A stretch of 64,000 nt of DNA from the NCBI GenBank assembly GCA_032718475.1, contig JAUCBJ010007921.1, positions 42,852 to 106,851 of the forward strand, written 5' to 3'. The position numbers were made by a program, and so were the translations under genes. The DNA is from Nemertoderma westbladi (taxonomy: Eukaryota; Xenacoelomorpha; Nemertodermatida; Nemertodermatidae). Positions 51,785 to 64,000 of this stretch are shown here, piece by piece. Below the pieces are notes generated by a model that was given only the letters and a program-made list of their open reading frames with translations, did no database searches and had not been told where the DNA came from. How positions within the stretch are numbered: position 1 is the stretch's first letter; every line of letters begins with the position of its first letter.

Positions 51785-54700
51785 ATGTCGCTGCTTTCTC
51801 GAGGATTTAGGAGTCGCCGTTTTCGCGTTGGATCTTCCCTCCTCCGTCCGGCATTCCGTGCTGTCGGCACGGCGGTAAGCGAACCCCGCGCCTCCTACAA
51901 CGTGCCGGAGACGCGCGTAACCCGTCTACCCAATGGGATGCAAGTTGCAACGGAAGACAACGGCATGCCGACGTGCACCGTGGGTCTCTGGATAAACGCG
52001 GGATCCCGGTACGAAAGCGAACGGAACAACGGGGTCGCACACTTCCTGGAACACATGATCTTTAAAGGAACTAACAGGCGCTCCCAAACCGATCTCGAGT
52101 TAGAAGTCGAGAACATGGGAGCTCATTTAAACGCATATACATCACGCGAACAAACAGTTTACTACGCGAAATCATTATCGAAGGATTTACCGCAGATGGT
52201 TGACATCCTCGGGGATATTTTGCAGAATTCTAAATTAAACGAAGCGGAGATTGAGAGAGAACGGGGTGTTATTCTACGCGAGGTTCAAGAGATTGAAACG
52301 ATGACTCACGAAGTTCTGTTAGACAACCTGCACTCTGTGGCGTACGCAGGGACGCCGCTGGGGAGGACCATTCTCGGTCCCGTGCAGAACATAAAGACGA
52401 TCACCCGGGAGGATCTCCTCGCCTACATCGGGTCCCATTACTCGGCGGAGCGCATCGTAGTGGCGGCGGCTGGCGGCGTCGATCACGACGCTTTGTGCTC
52501 CTTGGTGGAGAAACATTTCGGCGGGTTGAAGAATATGGCGGATGAGTTTATGTTACCGGAGCCGTGTAGATTCACTTCAGGGGAGGTGAGTCGCATAGGC
52601 CTACAACAGTAATTGATTAAATGTTATTTGTTATTTTAGTTATAAAATAATAAGTGTCGTTTAAATATTCTGATGTTTAGTATTTTTTTTGTTTACTACT
52701 ATTTTTAATTTTTAAGACAAGATTTAAGACTTGTATTAGATAAGCACACGTAAGCCACGGATCATATTTTCAGCATAGCCCTAAACAAGTAGACACTTGA
52801 TTGGCTCCAGCTTTTGGTGCTGCTTCCCACTAGTTAGCAGATAAGGTACGACTCTTGATCTTGAAGAAATCTAATTGTAGTGTAGCTCTATCTGTATTTT
52901 CAGAAAAGGTCAAATTTAAAATATTGCCTTTCAATGTTTTTGCGCTACGATACTTTCACGCCGTTATCCACACCGTTATCCACACCGATGAGTATTCGCC
53001 TTTCCCGGCACGGATTCGGTAATCTTTCGACGACTTTATTTACATACTGTAATTTTGTCCTCCTACTTTCTGGTTACCCAAAAAAATACATAAAAAGGAG
53101 ATATTCAGGGTTCCATATCAGCAAAGGTTTAATATATATTTAATACCGCGCCCGTACAGTAGGTGATAATTGGGTTATATATATTAGTGTCTCGTTTTAT
53201 TAATTTTGGTTTCAGCACAAACAACGCGACGACTCTATGATGAACGCGTGGCTCGCCATCGCGATCGAGACACCGGGATGGGCTGACGCTGATACCATAC
53301 CGTTAATGATAGCCGCTACATTAATAGGGAGTTGGGACCGGTCTATAGGTGGGTGAGACGCACTAATTATAGCCTGCGTTAGTACCAGGTAACGGTTAGT
53401 ACCTCTAGATGGCGTTCAAGAGATCCCCCCCCCCCCTCATACAGGTTAATATATTTGTTTTGTCCGCCAGGTGGCGTCCGAGACAGCCCCTCCAGACTGG
53501 CCTCCCATCTCGCCCAACTGCGGCTACGGGCCCACTCCTTCAATACATTCTGCACGCTGTACCACGACACGGGACTGTGGGGGATCCAGTTGTGTCTGGA
53601 TCACTACGAACACGATCCGGATCATTGGGAGGCCACCTGGTACGTCCAGGATGAGATCGTCAGACTGACATACGGTGAGTGGGGCGGACTAGGTTAGGGA
53701 TAGGAGGGGTTCTTCCTCCATACCAATATGTAACTAATTACAGTTACTACAACAACAACTGTAGGCATATGGTAAATTGTGTCTGCAAGACGCAACGGAA
53801 CTCAATATCCAATATTGGTTTATTTTGTTAAGCGGCTCTCTAGTTAGGCTACTTTTTTGCACTTGCTGTTCAATTTATTTTTTGTAACACTATTTCGTTC
53901 TATCTTTTAATATTAAGAGTAAAGAACAAACTAAACTAGTACCAATTTAAGAACACAATTAGGTACCGGTCTGTACATTACTGTACAAGGGAATAAAATG
54001 CCTCGAGAATAGTGAAAAAGTTCTACTTGTTTCCCAAGTAATTAATAATGATTTTATTTTTCTACGAAAAAATAAATAAAAAGAAATGGATAACTATTTA
54101 TTTATTTTTAAAAAAGAACGTCATATTCTACTATTCCTCGAAAATGCGGATTAAAAAGAGGACAAAAAATGATTTATTCTTGTAGATGTTGTTTTCTTCT
54201 AAAGATTCACTTTTGCTCCCCAAATAAAAACTACTTTTTTTTCCAAAATCAACCCACATATTTAGAATATTATACTAATATTATTATTATGAATTATATT
54301 AAATACAATAATTATTGTAAGTTGATGGTACATTGAGCACCAGTAGCTGCCACTTAATCATTCTTTAAAATATTCCCTTTGGAATTAGAAGTAACAAAGT
54401 TATTGCTAATTTAATGTTAATTTATTGTTTAATTAAATAATACTATACTAGCTACATAGGCACTGACTAGTATAGTATCTATACCCAAATTTAAAAAAAA
54501 AGACTAATTATATGAAATTGATTATCGGTTTTTTTTCATGACGATTTTTGTTCTAGAACAAATATTTGGCCATCTGACAAAAGATGGTATCTAGTAATTT
54601 TGATTGGCACTTATACGACATGGGTTCCTACATTTTCAAATTACGTGTAAGCTATAAATTTTGATAAATATTTTGTTCCAGAACACATTTTTTTTTGTTT

Positions 54701-57700
54701 TAGAATACATTTTTTATTTTTTTTATACTAGCTAGTTTTTTCTACTTTTCTTATAAATGTTTTCGAATACGTTTATTTTATTTATGTAACCATAGCAGCA
54801 AATTCTAGAAATATAATTCTAGAATAAAATTACTAATACAAAGCCAAACAACATGTCAACAATCTTTTAATCTAAAAAGAAATAAAGAAGAAAAAATCCA
54901 AATATGGGCATATAGTGCCCTAGCTACACTTTGTTAGTGGAGGTGATATTCGAGAACGTTAATCAAATAATATTACTAATGTATTAATAATTAATGTATT
55001 AATAACTAATAACTAATGTATTAATAATTAATTACATTATTAGATAAATAACTTACAATTAGAAACATAAGTCACATCTATAAAGGCATTCAACGGTAAC
55101 ACAACTGCTCAAAATGGCAATAGGAATAAAGAAAAAAAGGCATCAAAGGATAAATCACACACCAAAGTTAACATTATAATAATATACACCAAAACCTACT
55201 GTATGTATCAAAAATGTTAAGTTGAGAGTGAATAACCGGTATATAGTGAGTTCACTTCAAAAGTCCCGACTTCGTTCTCAGATCTCAGTATAAAGCAGAG
55301 GGCAGCTTTCTGTATTGATGTAAATAGTCACAAAGGTACAACTGGTATGATCAGTCTTATGGGGCGAGCCACGAAGTCTAGGTGACCATTTACGTAACGG
55401 TATAATAATTAGTGGTCGTATAATTTAATTATTAATGTTTGTGACAACGAAGAAGTGTGAATATTTATTTGAATATTTATGACATTTTTAAAAAACTTAG
55501 TGTTCTATTGCCAAAAAACTGACGCATTTGGCATTAATAAAAAACAAGTAAATCGGTTGAATTTCATTCGGTTTACAATAATTATTCAACAATCAAAAAA
55601 AAAAAAAATTTAATGAAAAAGCAATAAGATTAAATTAGTAGACTATTGAATTATTGAATAATTTAATAACGGAGGTTAAATTACAAATAATAATTTTCAT
55701 TAATATTATGCTGTAATATAACTATTTCTTTTACAAAAAGTTAGTACTAATATTTTTGTTCGACTTTTTTTATCCGCATTTTCTAGGAATAGTAGATTGA
55801 GCACAATTTGTCCGACGAGGCGTATCTGAGGAATAAATTCACATTCTACTATTTCGAGGAAATACTGATTAAAAAAGAGGACAAAAATTGACGTATTTTT
55901 GTAGAAGATGTTGTTTTCTTTTTCAAATTCACTTTTCTCCGCAAAAATTCTGACAAGAACAACTTTTTGCCCAAAATCAACCCACATTTAGAATAAATAC
56001 TAAAACTAATATTAATTATGAATATATTAAATACAAATATTGGAAGTTGAAGGTACATTGAGCACCTCAGCAACTTCCATTTAATCTTTCTTTAAAATAT
56101 TCCCTGTTGAATTCGAAGTAACAAAGTTATCGTAAATTTGATGTGAATTCTGCTTAATTTTGTAATTAAATAATACTATATAGCTACTATTAATTAGCTA
56201 CACTGAGTTATTGAAGGTGATATTCCAGAACATTAATCAAATAATATTACCAAAAATTTGATTAAACTCATTAAACTTGTTCAAAAGATCCTACAACTAA
56301 ACATTTTAATGCTAAATTTATTGATAATTACCAACGTAATTATTAATTACTGTTATAGAATAAATGATGAGAAATCAATGTCTGGATTGGCATTGGATTA
56401 ATATTTTACTATCTGCATTTTTGGAAGATTGATTGGATAATTACTTTTTTGTCCGCATATCGGTCAATGCGAACCATATTGACCAAGTCACGTACGGGAC
56501 AAAAAATATACAAAAATGTAAATCATTACAGAATGAACGGTCGGATGGATTTGATAATTTGATCGCCAGATACACAATAATCGGTCCCCTCCTGTTGTGA
56601 TACACTGCAACCACAGTTTGTTATAGAAAAAGCTACAACGAATTTTAAAAAAATCGTCACTTACGGGACATTTTTCATATTTTGTTATTGTGATTACGGG
56701 CTCATTTTGGCCATTAAAATTACAATTCAGGTGCCAAACGATTAATATCCCTCCTGAGTATAATTCCTGTGAACAAATAAACGTAGCTTCGTAGTAATTT
56801 GATTAGAAATATCAGAAATTCAAAAAAAATTTAACGTGGTCCGTTTTTTTGTCACATAACGTGACACTCAGTAAATGATTAATTTAATATAAATTGTCAA
56901 ATATGGGCCACTAACCCGATGTGTTAACACTTCCACTCATATTCTTCCATGTGTTTCAATTAGATTGCCAATTTTTGATGGTTTAGCAGGTCATATGAAT
57001 AAATTCCGTGAGCGTTTCCAAAATGGTCCAAAAAAGTGTCCCAGACTTAATGGAGGTTTTCTATCAGAAAACGCGAACTCATAAAGATTTAGATCAACAC
57101 ATCCATTTCTCAGATAGTTTTGCCATGTATGGGTTGTATCAGTGAGATTGCTACGTGAACATTTATTTGGCCAGGTTAAAAAAACTGCCATGTCCCATAA
57201 CGTGACAGGATGTCCCATACTTGACATTCTGTTGGGAAGTTAATCATGGTGAAAACAATAATTACTTACATTTAATTAATGATTGTGGGCTTACCAGTCA
57301 CAGATAGACTGTAACCTGCTCCTCCCCCTTAATTGACAACAGACCAAATTAATTTATTACCAAATTAACTATTTGTGGAAAGGGTTTTGAGATTGGGACT
57401 CCAGTAGTTGAGAGTGGGATGGAAGTTGGGAATGGAACAGGAGTTGGCAGTGGGAAGGACGATAAACTGGACTTAACATTTTCAAATTAATTTATTGATA
57501 TAAAATATCGGTTTACAGTTGACCATATGCAACAGTTTTTTGAATCACATTGTTATTAACGGGAAAAAAAAACAATTAGCCCCACTTTTCACGGCAAAGT
57601 TTACCAGAAAATGAAACTTTGTGTTGTCACTCTATGAATTTATTTTCAGTGACAGAATTTTTAAATTTTTTCTCACCAGAAAACTTTCCACTTCGATCTG

Positions 57701-58474
57701 ATATCTCTTGCCGGATATATCAATACCACCAGTAAACGACTGTTACTTCAAATTTTCAAGAATATGGACATAAAATACGAAAAAAACTATATCCCATACG
57801 TGACAAAAAAATGTTTGCAATCCGGAACGTTTCTCTCAATAACGGCCAATAAATTTTTGGGGCATTTTCTGGTTTCATATGCAGAAATTATCGCTCTTTC
57901 TAACCATCACTATGGCTAATTCTCAAAGTTAATTTCAAAATTCGACAAATTTCAAAAATCACGTACGGGTCCGTATACATATTGGTACGTACATATTGGT
58001 CAATCTCAATATGGTTGGCATTGACCCATATGCGGACGAAAAACTGTTTTTAGTCCGCATTTTTGCGGATAAAAAGGTGAATTTTTAAAAGTAAATAAGG
58101 AAAGTAAATAAATCCCAAACTACACAAATCAGAGTCATTTTAATTTTCCAATTCTATTATTATTCCTACCTACAGGTATTACCGCCAGCGAGGTAGAACG
58201 TGCCAAGAATCTATTCAAACGCAACATGTTGCAATCGTTGGATGGTACAACGGCAACGTGCGAGGATATTGGACGACAGATGTTGTGCTACGGTCGCCGT
58301 ATCCCATTGGACGAGATGGACGCCCGTATCTCTATGATAAACGTGGACACAGTCAGGGACACCTGTATGAAATACATTTACGACGCTCCAGTTACCTTGG
58401 CTTCTATTGGTCGAATCGAGGGGGTCCCAGACTATACGGTGTTTAAAGCCAGAATGAATAAGCTATTTATCTAG
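51785..58474 (+). CDS. PMPCB: Mitochondrial processing peptidase beta / cytochrome bc1 core protein 1 (M16), 4 exons
   Basis: Exons 51785-52585, 53216-53348, 53471-53674 and 58176-58474 join in frame to 478 aa, the size of PMPCB and UQCRC1. Introns begin GTGAGT, GTGGGT and GTGAGT and end in CAG, CAG and CAG. The first about 30 residues are Arg/Ser-rich without acids, a matrix presequence. Zinc site: H86-F-L-E89-H90 and E166, complete, so it is a true inverzincin. Vertebrate UQCRC1 lacks the first His. The last exon has [15 protein letters not shown], closer to PMPCB. The protein would cleave import presequences with the alpha subunit; a double role in complex III is possible. Exon 1 ends at TSGE. 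Intron 3 is 4.5 kb and repeat-bearing. PMPCB is my preferred name, UQCRC1 the alternative. Confidence 0.88.
54121..56105. repeat. Diverged direct repeat inside intron 3 (54121-54395 and 55843-56105)
   Basis: Shared blocks in order: ATTCTACTATT, AAAAGAGGACAAAAA, GTTGTTTTCTT, AAAATCAACCCACAT, ATATTAAATACAA, GGTACATTGAGCACC and TCTTTAAAATATTCCC. The copies differ by many substitutions and indels. The remaining intron is AT-rich; 56480-57980 repeats words such as ACGTACGGGACA and CCCATACGTGACA, perhaps an old element that I cannot name. Confidence 0.65.
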
Positions 58475-58941
58475 ACTCACAACTCATTATTGAAGTGTTT
58501 TAGTTAGAACAATGGGTTAAGTATGAATAAAAACTAGCAATTGATTTTGCTTGGTATTATTAACATTAACACAATTATTGTTATTTTTGTTTACGCAGGC
58601 AAATAGTCGGATTTTACTATAGAAATGGCAAATACCGTTTGATTTTACTTTGCATACCTATCAATTGCTAGTTTATATGATTACAGGCCACTTTCTAGAA
58701 TGGTTTCTCTGTCGTTTTATAGATTTAGATATTTAATGGTTTTATTAACAGATTGGAGCAACTTCACCTCGAATGAATAACATTAAAATTACAATTTTGG
58801 CAAAATATTGAGATATAATTTAATATTAGAACGTTTCACAATATAATATTATACCGTAAGTACCTAGCCTGCCACAATATTATGCGATATAAGCTCGGGT
58901 TCCCTAAAGTTCCTTATAATATTTGTTGAGTTACGTTGATG
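58475..58941 (+). other. 3' UTR and intergenic region between convergent genes
   Basis: AATAAAA at about 58527 is a likely polyadenylation signal of the peptidase gene, about 50 bases after its stop. Nothing else is seen before the stop of the opposite-strand gene. Confidence 0.5.
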
Positions 58942-60452
58942 CTAATTTCCTATGCCTCTAGTCCCGACAGGAAACCAGCCACAGTGGCGGGCAGTCTTAT
59001 CCATACAGTTGTGGGCGTACTTCATACAGGTACAGGATAGGTTGGTGTGGTTCCAGAACACATGGCGTCTGTCGTGGCTGGCCGGCGCCTAAAACAGATG
59101 GATTCATTGAAAGAATACGGCAGTCGAGTTGTAATAAATAAATAATTTAATTAATTAAAATACATTTCGAATGGTGAGGCAGTGGAGTTCATGGCAGTTG
59201 AGATTTATGATAGTCAGAGTTCTAAGGCAGTCGAGTCGACGTGTACACCTACCCCAGCCTAACAAATGTTAACATATTGTTACACATGATTAATTCGGCA
59301 TCAACTTTAAAATCCAATGTTTTAATCCAACAAAAATTATTTGTAATATTAGGAAAATGGGGGGGGGGGGGGGGGGTCGATATTAGTATGGTATATTTCA
59401 TTTTCATAACTTTGAGTGATATCTTGAAGCAGTGCTTTTTGTTAATATTTTAACGGTTGGACTTTCCCATTTTTCACTTTGAATAGTCTTAAATAAGAAC
59501 ACTTGTAAAGCCAGGACCTGTTTAGGTTTACATCTTATGTATATCATTTTGAACTACAGTAGTTAAACTGGGAAAACTTGGAAATTAACCTTGAAAACCT
59601 AGAAATAGCCGGGAAAAAGTAATTTCGAAATCGTTAGACACCCTGTATAGGATAGGCCCTACACCAAAATAGGGAGAAAAAGGAGTAACCCAGGATTGGA
59701 TTGATTTTACTTTTTTCCCTTCGACAAAATAAAATACAATATTTTTTGTGGAATTTCTAAAATTTTATTGCATGTATTGAAAGAGCCTATCTGCAAAAGT
59801 TATTATTGCAACTTTAGTGTCTGCGCGGCGTTCTCCAAAACGGAACTAAATATCCTATATTGGTATGTAGTTAAGCGGTTCTATTTAGTTCAGCATCAGG
59901 AGTTGAAGAGTACATTAATTTGAATCGCAGTAACTATGGAAGCAATATAATAAAAAGCAACAAAAAAGTACCAATTTAAGAATAATATTACGTATTGCAT
60001 GGGGAAAAAGTAGAAAATTTTTTCCCATGTAATAAATAATTATTACGAGCTGAAATTTACATGCTCATGTTTTTACTAGGACATAAAATATTTCTGACTA
60101 ACGGTCCACGCAGCCCTCCATGGAGACAGCGGTCGCGTTCGTAATGGTTCCGGTTTCGGCCGGTTCAGTTGACTCGGCAATATCTTGCCGGTCTCTACCG
60201 GTTTGTCTATAACTGGCCTCGCTCGCGGATAGACCCCCATTATATCGAGCCCTCTCTTCTCCGTCCTATCGATGTGTCTGTCTCCGAAAGTTCGTCGTAC
60301 CGGGGCCCGTGATCCCGGGCCTCCAGTTCGCGCTTTTCTGTCGCCCTCCTTCTTCCAACCTGGACGGTAAATCAACGGGTTGTCCATCGCTGGGTAGGTT
60401 TTAGGCGCCACTGGGTTGAACGTCCGACCGTGGCAATTAGCTGTTCTCATCT
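58942..60452 (-). CDS. Unrecognised gene, two 3' exons (Pro/Arg-rich then Cys-rich)
   Basis: Minus-strand exons 60452-60103 and 59088-58942 join in phase 0. The first follows an acceptor TTACCAG and ends at donor GTTAGT; the second follows CTGTTTTAG. The joined product has a Pro/Arg/Lys-rich part (RTFNPVAPKTYPAMDNP, RPGWKKEGDRKA) and a compact Cys-rich end (HVFWNHTNLSCTC, MKYAHNC, ARHCGWFPVG), then TAG. The first exon starts with two bases before an ATG, so either this ATG is the start or an upstream exon exists. Short, basic, Pro-rich proteins with such motifs are often ciliary or sperm proteins, but I do not recognise this one. The intron (59089-60102) has a G17 run at about 59360 and nothing else. 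Confidence 0.55.
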
Positions 60453-61339
60453 CTGGTAATTTAACGTTCCAAAATAACAAAAAATAAAATAATTGCCTAT
60501 AATAATTGTTAAATTCTCGTTTATTTATTAAATAAGGTAACTAGGTTACTCTTAGCCACATCACCATATGAAAATACTAATAATAATTGATTGTTGTAGC
60601 GTATTATTGTGTGTAATATATACCACAATATATACCACAATATATTTCTAATCGACTTAATTTACATTTATAATATTATGCATGAACCATCACTAACTCA
60701 TCTCAGTATCGCCAATACTGTAATGTGTGCAATAAACATTATTTTGGAGATAATGTAAAAATTATTATTATTATTTAAAAGCTAAAATTATAAATGAAAG
60801 CTAATGGTCACAATGATTATACCATGTCCCAGAATATAGTGTCGTAATTCAGTGACCCCCCCCCCCCCCCCCCATAATTTTTCTACAAATCTTAATGAGA
60901 TTGCATGCAATTTGAAACAGAGATAGTTTCACCTCCCGACCACTGACTGGGTGAGCCAGAATTTTTATTTTTGCTTTCAATCTTTAGCTACAAGCGTTTA
61001 AAAAAAGTGTCTCCAGCGATATTACACCAATTACACCGCAGTTATTATTCTACCTTATAGCTGTTTGATGGTACCAATTGAAAGCTGGTCACGCAAGGAT
61101 TCCAAATATGTAACACAATTTGAATTTCGTTGAAAAATAGCTGAGATATGGGCGTTCAAATCTTGCATTGTTTTGCACCGGCGCGAGGTTATTTTATTAT
61201 AATTAATAAATAAACCATATTCTGGAACACTTTTTAAATGTATGAATTACATACGTAATAGTATGATTAAAGATGTAATGCATTGTTGCCCAGCTACGTA
61301 TTTGGATAAACAAAATATTCCAGATTAAATGATTATTGT

Positions 61340-62090
61340 GTTGTTGAAAGTCAACAACACACAGTTCCGGCTCTCCATCGCCACCCGCCTGGGATGCATG
61401 GTTACAGAACCCCATAACTGTGTAATATGTGGTAGTCAGGTCGAGTCAGACGGTGTGCATGGTTTATCCTGAAAGCGTAGCGCAGGCCGACATCCGAGAC
61501 ATACCATGGTCAACGACATAATTAAAAGATCTCTGGCCAGCAGTGGAGTCCCCTCCCTCTTGGAACCACCCGGGCTCTTTAGAGATGGGAGCAGTAAACG
61601 GGTGGATGGTGTTACCCTTGTCCCGAAGAGTCATGGTCGCCTGCTCGCCTGGGATGCCACCATATGGGAACCGCTTGCACCCAGTCACCGCGCTACAAGC
61701 CTGTACGCTGGTGGACGAGTGGCGGCTGAGGCAGAGGCAGCGAAATCGAAAAAATACGAGGAGCTTGTGAAAAGGGGCTATATATTTCACCCGGTGGCAT
61801 TTGAAACGTGTGGACAGCCCGGCCCCGAAACCACCAGCTTCCTCAAGGAAATAGGCCAGAGGATCCACGCCAATACCATGGAGCCCAGGTCACACCGATT
61901 CCTCCTACAACGGATCCTAATCGCGATATTAATCGGGAATGCCGCCTCCATACTGGGGGGGGGGACCATAGACTCTCCCTCTGCAGGCCTCTACGACATC
62001 ATCGAGACAGACTACGACACGCAAAGATTTTAATGTTTAATGGATTTAATGTTTAATGGGTTTTAATGTTTAATGTATTTATCGCAAGGA
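61340..62090 (+). pseudogene. C-terminal zinc and restriction-like endonuclease fragment of an RT element
   Basis: From about 61340 the frame gives FRLSIATRLGC, CVICGSQV and HGLS, where a TGA takes the place of the Cys of the usual zinc motif, then SAGRHPRH. The open ORF (61506-62033) has GVPSLLEPPGLF, VDGVTLVP and LLAWDATI (the PD...D-x-T endonuclease core), KYEELV, FHPVAFET, SFLKEIGQRI and a terminal LLQRILIAILIGNAASIL. This is a widespread invertebrate RT-protein C-terminus. Three TTAATGTTTAATGG units at about 62030-62080 form its tail. The copy is 5'-truncated and dead. Confidence 0.7.
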
Positions 62091-62273
62091 GTGAAAAATT
62101 GTTAACGAGACGATAACCAAAACAAACAAATTAATGAGTGATAACCGAGATATTGGAGATGCTTTTACATATCTATTTACTACACTATCGCGTATTAAAT
62201 TATTTATGATCATATTTCATACAATAATTATCTGTTTATTATTTGTTTATTTGTTATAAATGTTATACACCAT

Positions 62274-63169
62274 GACCCGTAATATAGTGTCATTTTCTGA
62301 TGACACGGACCCCCCCCCCCCCCAAATTTTTCTACAAACCTTTATCATATTGTTTGAAATTTGAAACACAACTAGTTCCACTCACCGTGGTTGTTACCAT
62401 GAAGCCGGAATTTTCGATTTCGCCTTTAAATTTTATTTATAAGCGTTTTAAAAAAGTGTCTTTTGCGAAATCGCACCCTCTGTATCATTGCCATTCTTCA
62501 CTTTAGTCGTAATTTTTTCACATCAATAGAAAGCTTGCGTTGCAAGGATTCCAAATATGTAGCAATGTCTGAATTTCGTTGAGAAACAGCTGAGAAATAG
62601 GCATTCAAAGATTGCAAGAATTATTGTTCACTGCAGGCCATTTATTCTATTTAATAAATACACAATATTCTGGAACAATTTGTTTATGTATGATTAGCTA
62701 CGCAATATAGATATTGTATAGGCATACCGCTGTTGCCTACCAACTCATAAAATAAATAACACGTTCTAGAATTTTGTGTATTTATTAAATAGAATAAATG
62801 GCTTGCAGCGAACAATAATTCTTCCAATCTTTGAACGCCTATTTCTCAGCTGTTTCTCAATGAAATTCAGATATTGCTACATATTTGGAATCCTTGCTAC
62901 GCAAGCTTTCTATTGATGTGAAAAAATTACGACTAAAGTGAAGAATGGCAATGATACAGAGGGTGCGATTTCGCAAAAGACACTTTTTTAAAACGCTTAT
63001 AAATAAAATTTAAAGGCGAAATCGAAAATTCCGGCTTCATGGTAACAACCACGGTGAGTTGAACTAGTTGTGTTTCAAATTTCAAACAATATGATAAAGA
63101 TTTGTAGAAAAATTTGGGGGGGGGGGGGGGGGGTCCGTGTCATCAGAAAATGATACTATATTACGGGTC
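62274..63169. mobile_element. Inner foldback element, nearly perfect 410-bp arms
   Basis: 62274-62682 and 62761-63169 are inverted copies around an approximately 78-bp loop, differing at few positions. The end is GACCCGTAATATAGTGTCAT; beside it is a C14/G16 run. It belongs to the same family as the outer element but is more recent, judged by arm similarity. Its left flank TATACACCAT is the family's terminal sequence; on the right this is lost. Confidence 0.8.
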
Positions 63170-63610
63170 GTTGTGGAATCCTTGCACGGCCAGCTTTCCA
63201 CTGGTACCTACAAATCGCGACAAAGTCTCGACAAGAATAACTGCGGTGTAACTGGTGCAATATCGACCGGAGACACCTTTTTCAAACGCTTGTAGCTAAA
63301 GATTGAAAGCAAAAATAAAAATTCTGGCTCACCCAGTCAGTGGTCGGGCGGTGAAACTATCTCTGTTTCAAATTCCATGCAATCTCATTAAGATTTGTAA
63401 AAAAATGGGGGGTTGGGGGGGGGGGGGGGGCGACACTATTTTCTGGGGCATGGTGTAATGATATCGACATATTATTATTGTATTGTTAACAGTTGACGTA
63501 ATGACAATATACTCATTAAATTAACGATTTATTAATCTATCAATAATATACTATACAAATTACAAACACGTTTCAGTACATTAATTGGCTGCGGCGCAAT
63601 AAACAGTTTG

Positions 63611-63865
63611 TTATGGCTTTCTGAATGGCATGTTAACAAGTTTATAAATAGTATCGCAGAATGCAGGGTAGCTAACATCAAACCTCCCCCCTTTTATAAC
63701 CCCAAACGTCTTGAAGATAAGTGAATATTCCCATTCGGTGAGCAGCGGGTTGAGTTCGAGTTGTGTGAGAACTCTTCGAAATTGAGATCTCGAAACTGTA
63801 GACGCCCTCGGGTTCATGTCGTAGTCCTCAAACAACGGAAACAGTTGCATCTGGGTACAGCGAAC
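63611..63865 (-). CDS. Terminal exon of an EF-hand-like protein
   Basis: After acceptor CCCTGCAG the phase-0 exon encodes VRCTQMQLFPLFEDYDMNP, SQFRRVLTQLEL and a C-terminal YPAFCDTIYKLV, ending with TAA at 63611-63613. Two helix-loop-helix units of EF-hand spacing can be drawn (FEDYD...SRSQFRRVL and YSLIFKTFG...VSYPAFC). The loops lack the full set of Asp/Glu ligands, so calcium binding is doubtful. Upstream exons lie beyond the window. The protein may belong to the EFCAB-like ciliary proteins; this is inference. Confidence 0.6.
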   Translation of the reverse strand, partial: VRCTQMQLFPLFEDYDMNPRASTVSRSQFRRVLTQLELNPLLTEWEYSLIFKTFGVIKGGRFDVSYPAFCDTIYKLVNMPFRKP

Positions 63866-64000
63866 CTGCAGGGAAAATGTATGAATTATTATTATAAAAT
63901 TAAAAAAGAGTTTTACTGATCACGAATTTGACTTGGTGTGATTATTTACCAATAACTTCGGAAACTGGTAAGCTTAAAAAATCAGAGGATGAAGCTAATC

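Larger units (their letters stand above)
60818..63457. mobile_element. Outer foldback element, interrupted by later insertions
   Basis: Left end TATACCATGTCCCAGAATATAG and right end, inverted, TACACCATGCCCCAGAAAATAG. ATGAT flanks it on both sides (60813-60817 and 63458-63462). The left arm and loop run to about 61325; the right arm resumes at about 63170. Arms share a C/G homopolymer of 16-20 bases and the AAATTTTTCTACAAA and CTGGCTCACCCAGT-region words. Between them lie an RT-endonuclease fragment and a second foldback copy. Confidence 0.75.

Overview
This is a eukaryotic, almost certainly animal, window: introns with GT-AG borders, nuclear housekeeping exons, many eukaryotic transposon families, minisatellites and no operons. 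Frequent TAGGCCTA and TACCGGTA words, a tRNA-derived SINE with an (ATT)n tail and the transposon mix suggest a marine invertebrate, perhaps an echinoderm or hemichordate. That placement is inference. Most of the window is transposon sediment around a few host genes.

Layout. 1-7082: the 3' part of an old BEL/Pao LTR retrotransposon (+ strand) with a decayed pol, an unusually long spacer holding a minisatellite, a nested non-LTR fragment and an unrecognised zinc-finger accessory gene, then hairpin, polypurine tract and 3' LTR. 7325-15664: a second BEL element (- strand) with two 517-bp LTRs that look identical and a 5-bp target duplication, but with RT and RNase H deleted and a rearranged patch inside pol. 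17811-18545: a Ulp1-like protease pseudogene cut by an RTE-like LINE (18546-about 22270, one long intact ORF on -). 22325-25900: a decayed RT element with a YLDD catalytic motif and a C-terminal restriction-like endonuclease. 25920-29310: a CR1/L2-like LINE carrying a 30-bp coding repeat on both sides of its endonuclease. 30323-39391: part of a Polinton/Maverick-like virus-derived element with protein-primed-type PolB (broken by frameshifts and a SINE), an unknown ORF, an adenain-type protease, an unknown opposite-strand ORF, and a small ORF that reads like the TATA-binding-protein fold.

39900-46800 is repeat-rich: a 1.35-kb CpG-rich higher-order minisatellite, a 108-bp tandem repeat, two interspersed repeat families, an intronless frameshifted DDX1 copy (-) and a small inverted-repeat transposon with 9-bp target duplication. 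Then come the terminal exon of an ARF GTPase (46890-47054), a decayed MULE transposase (47473-49394), a G-rich minisatellite, and a 1.1-kb inverted-repeat element packed with CTACGCGTAG palindromes.

The best-supported host gene is a four-exon mitochondrial processing peptidase beta / bc1 core protein 1 gene (51785-58474, +, 478 aa). Facing it is an unrecognised two-exon gene (58942-60452, -). The end of the window holds a nested pair of foldback elements with an endonuclease-RT fragment inside, and the terminal exon of an EF-hand-like gene (63611-63865, -).

All family calls come from reading the sequence and from knowledge of the families; no searches were run. Coordinates of repeats and element ends are by eye.
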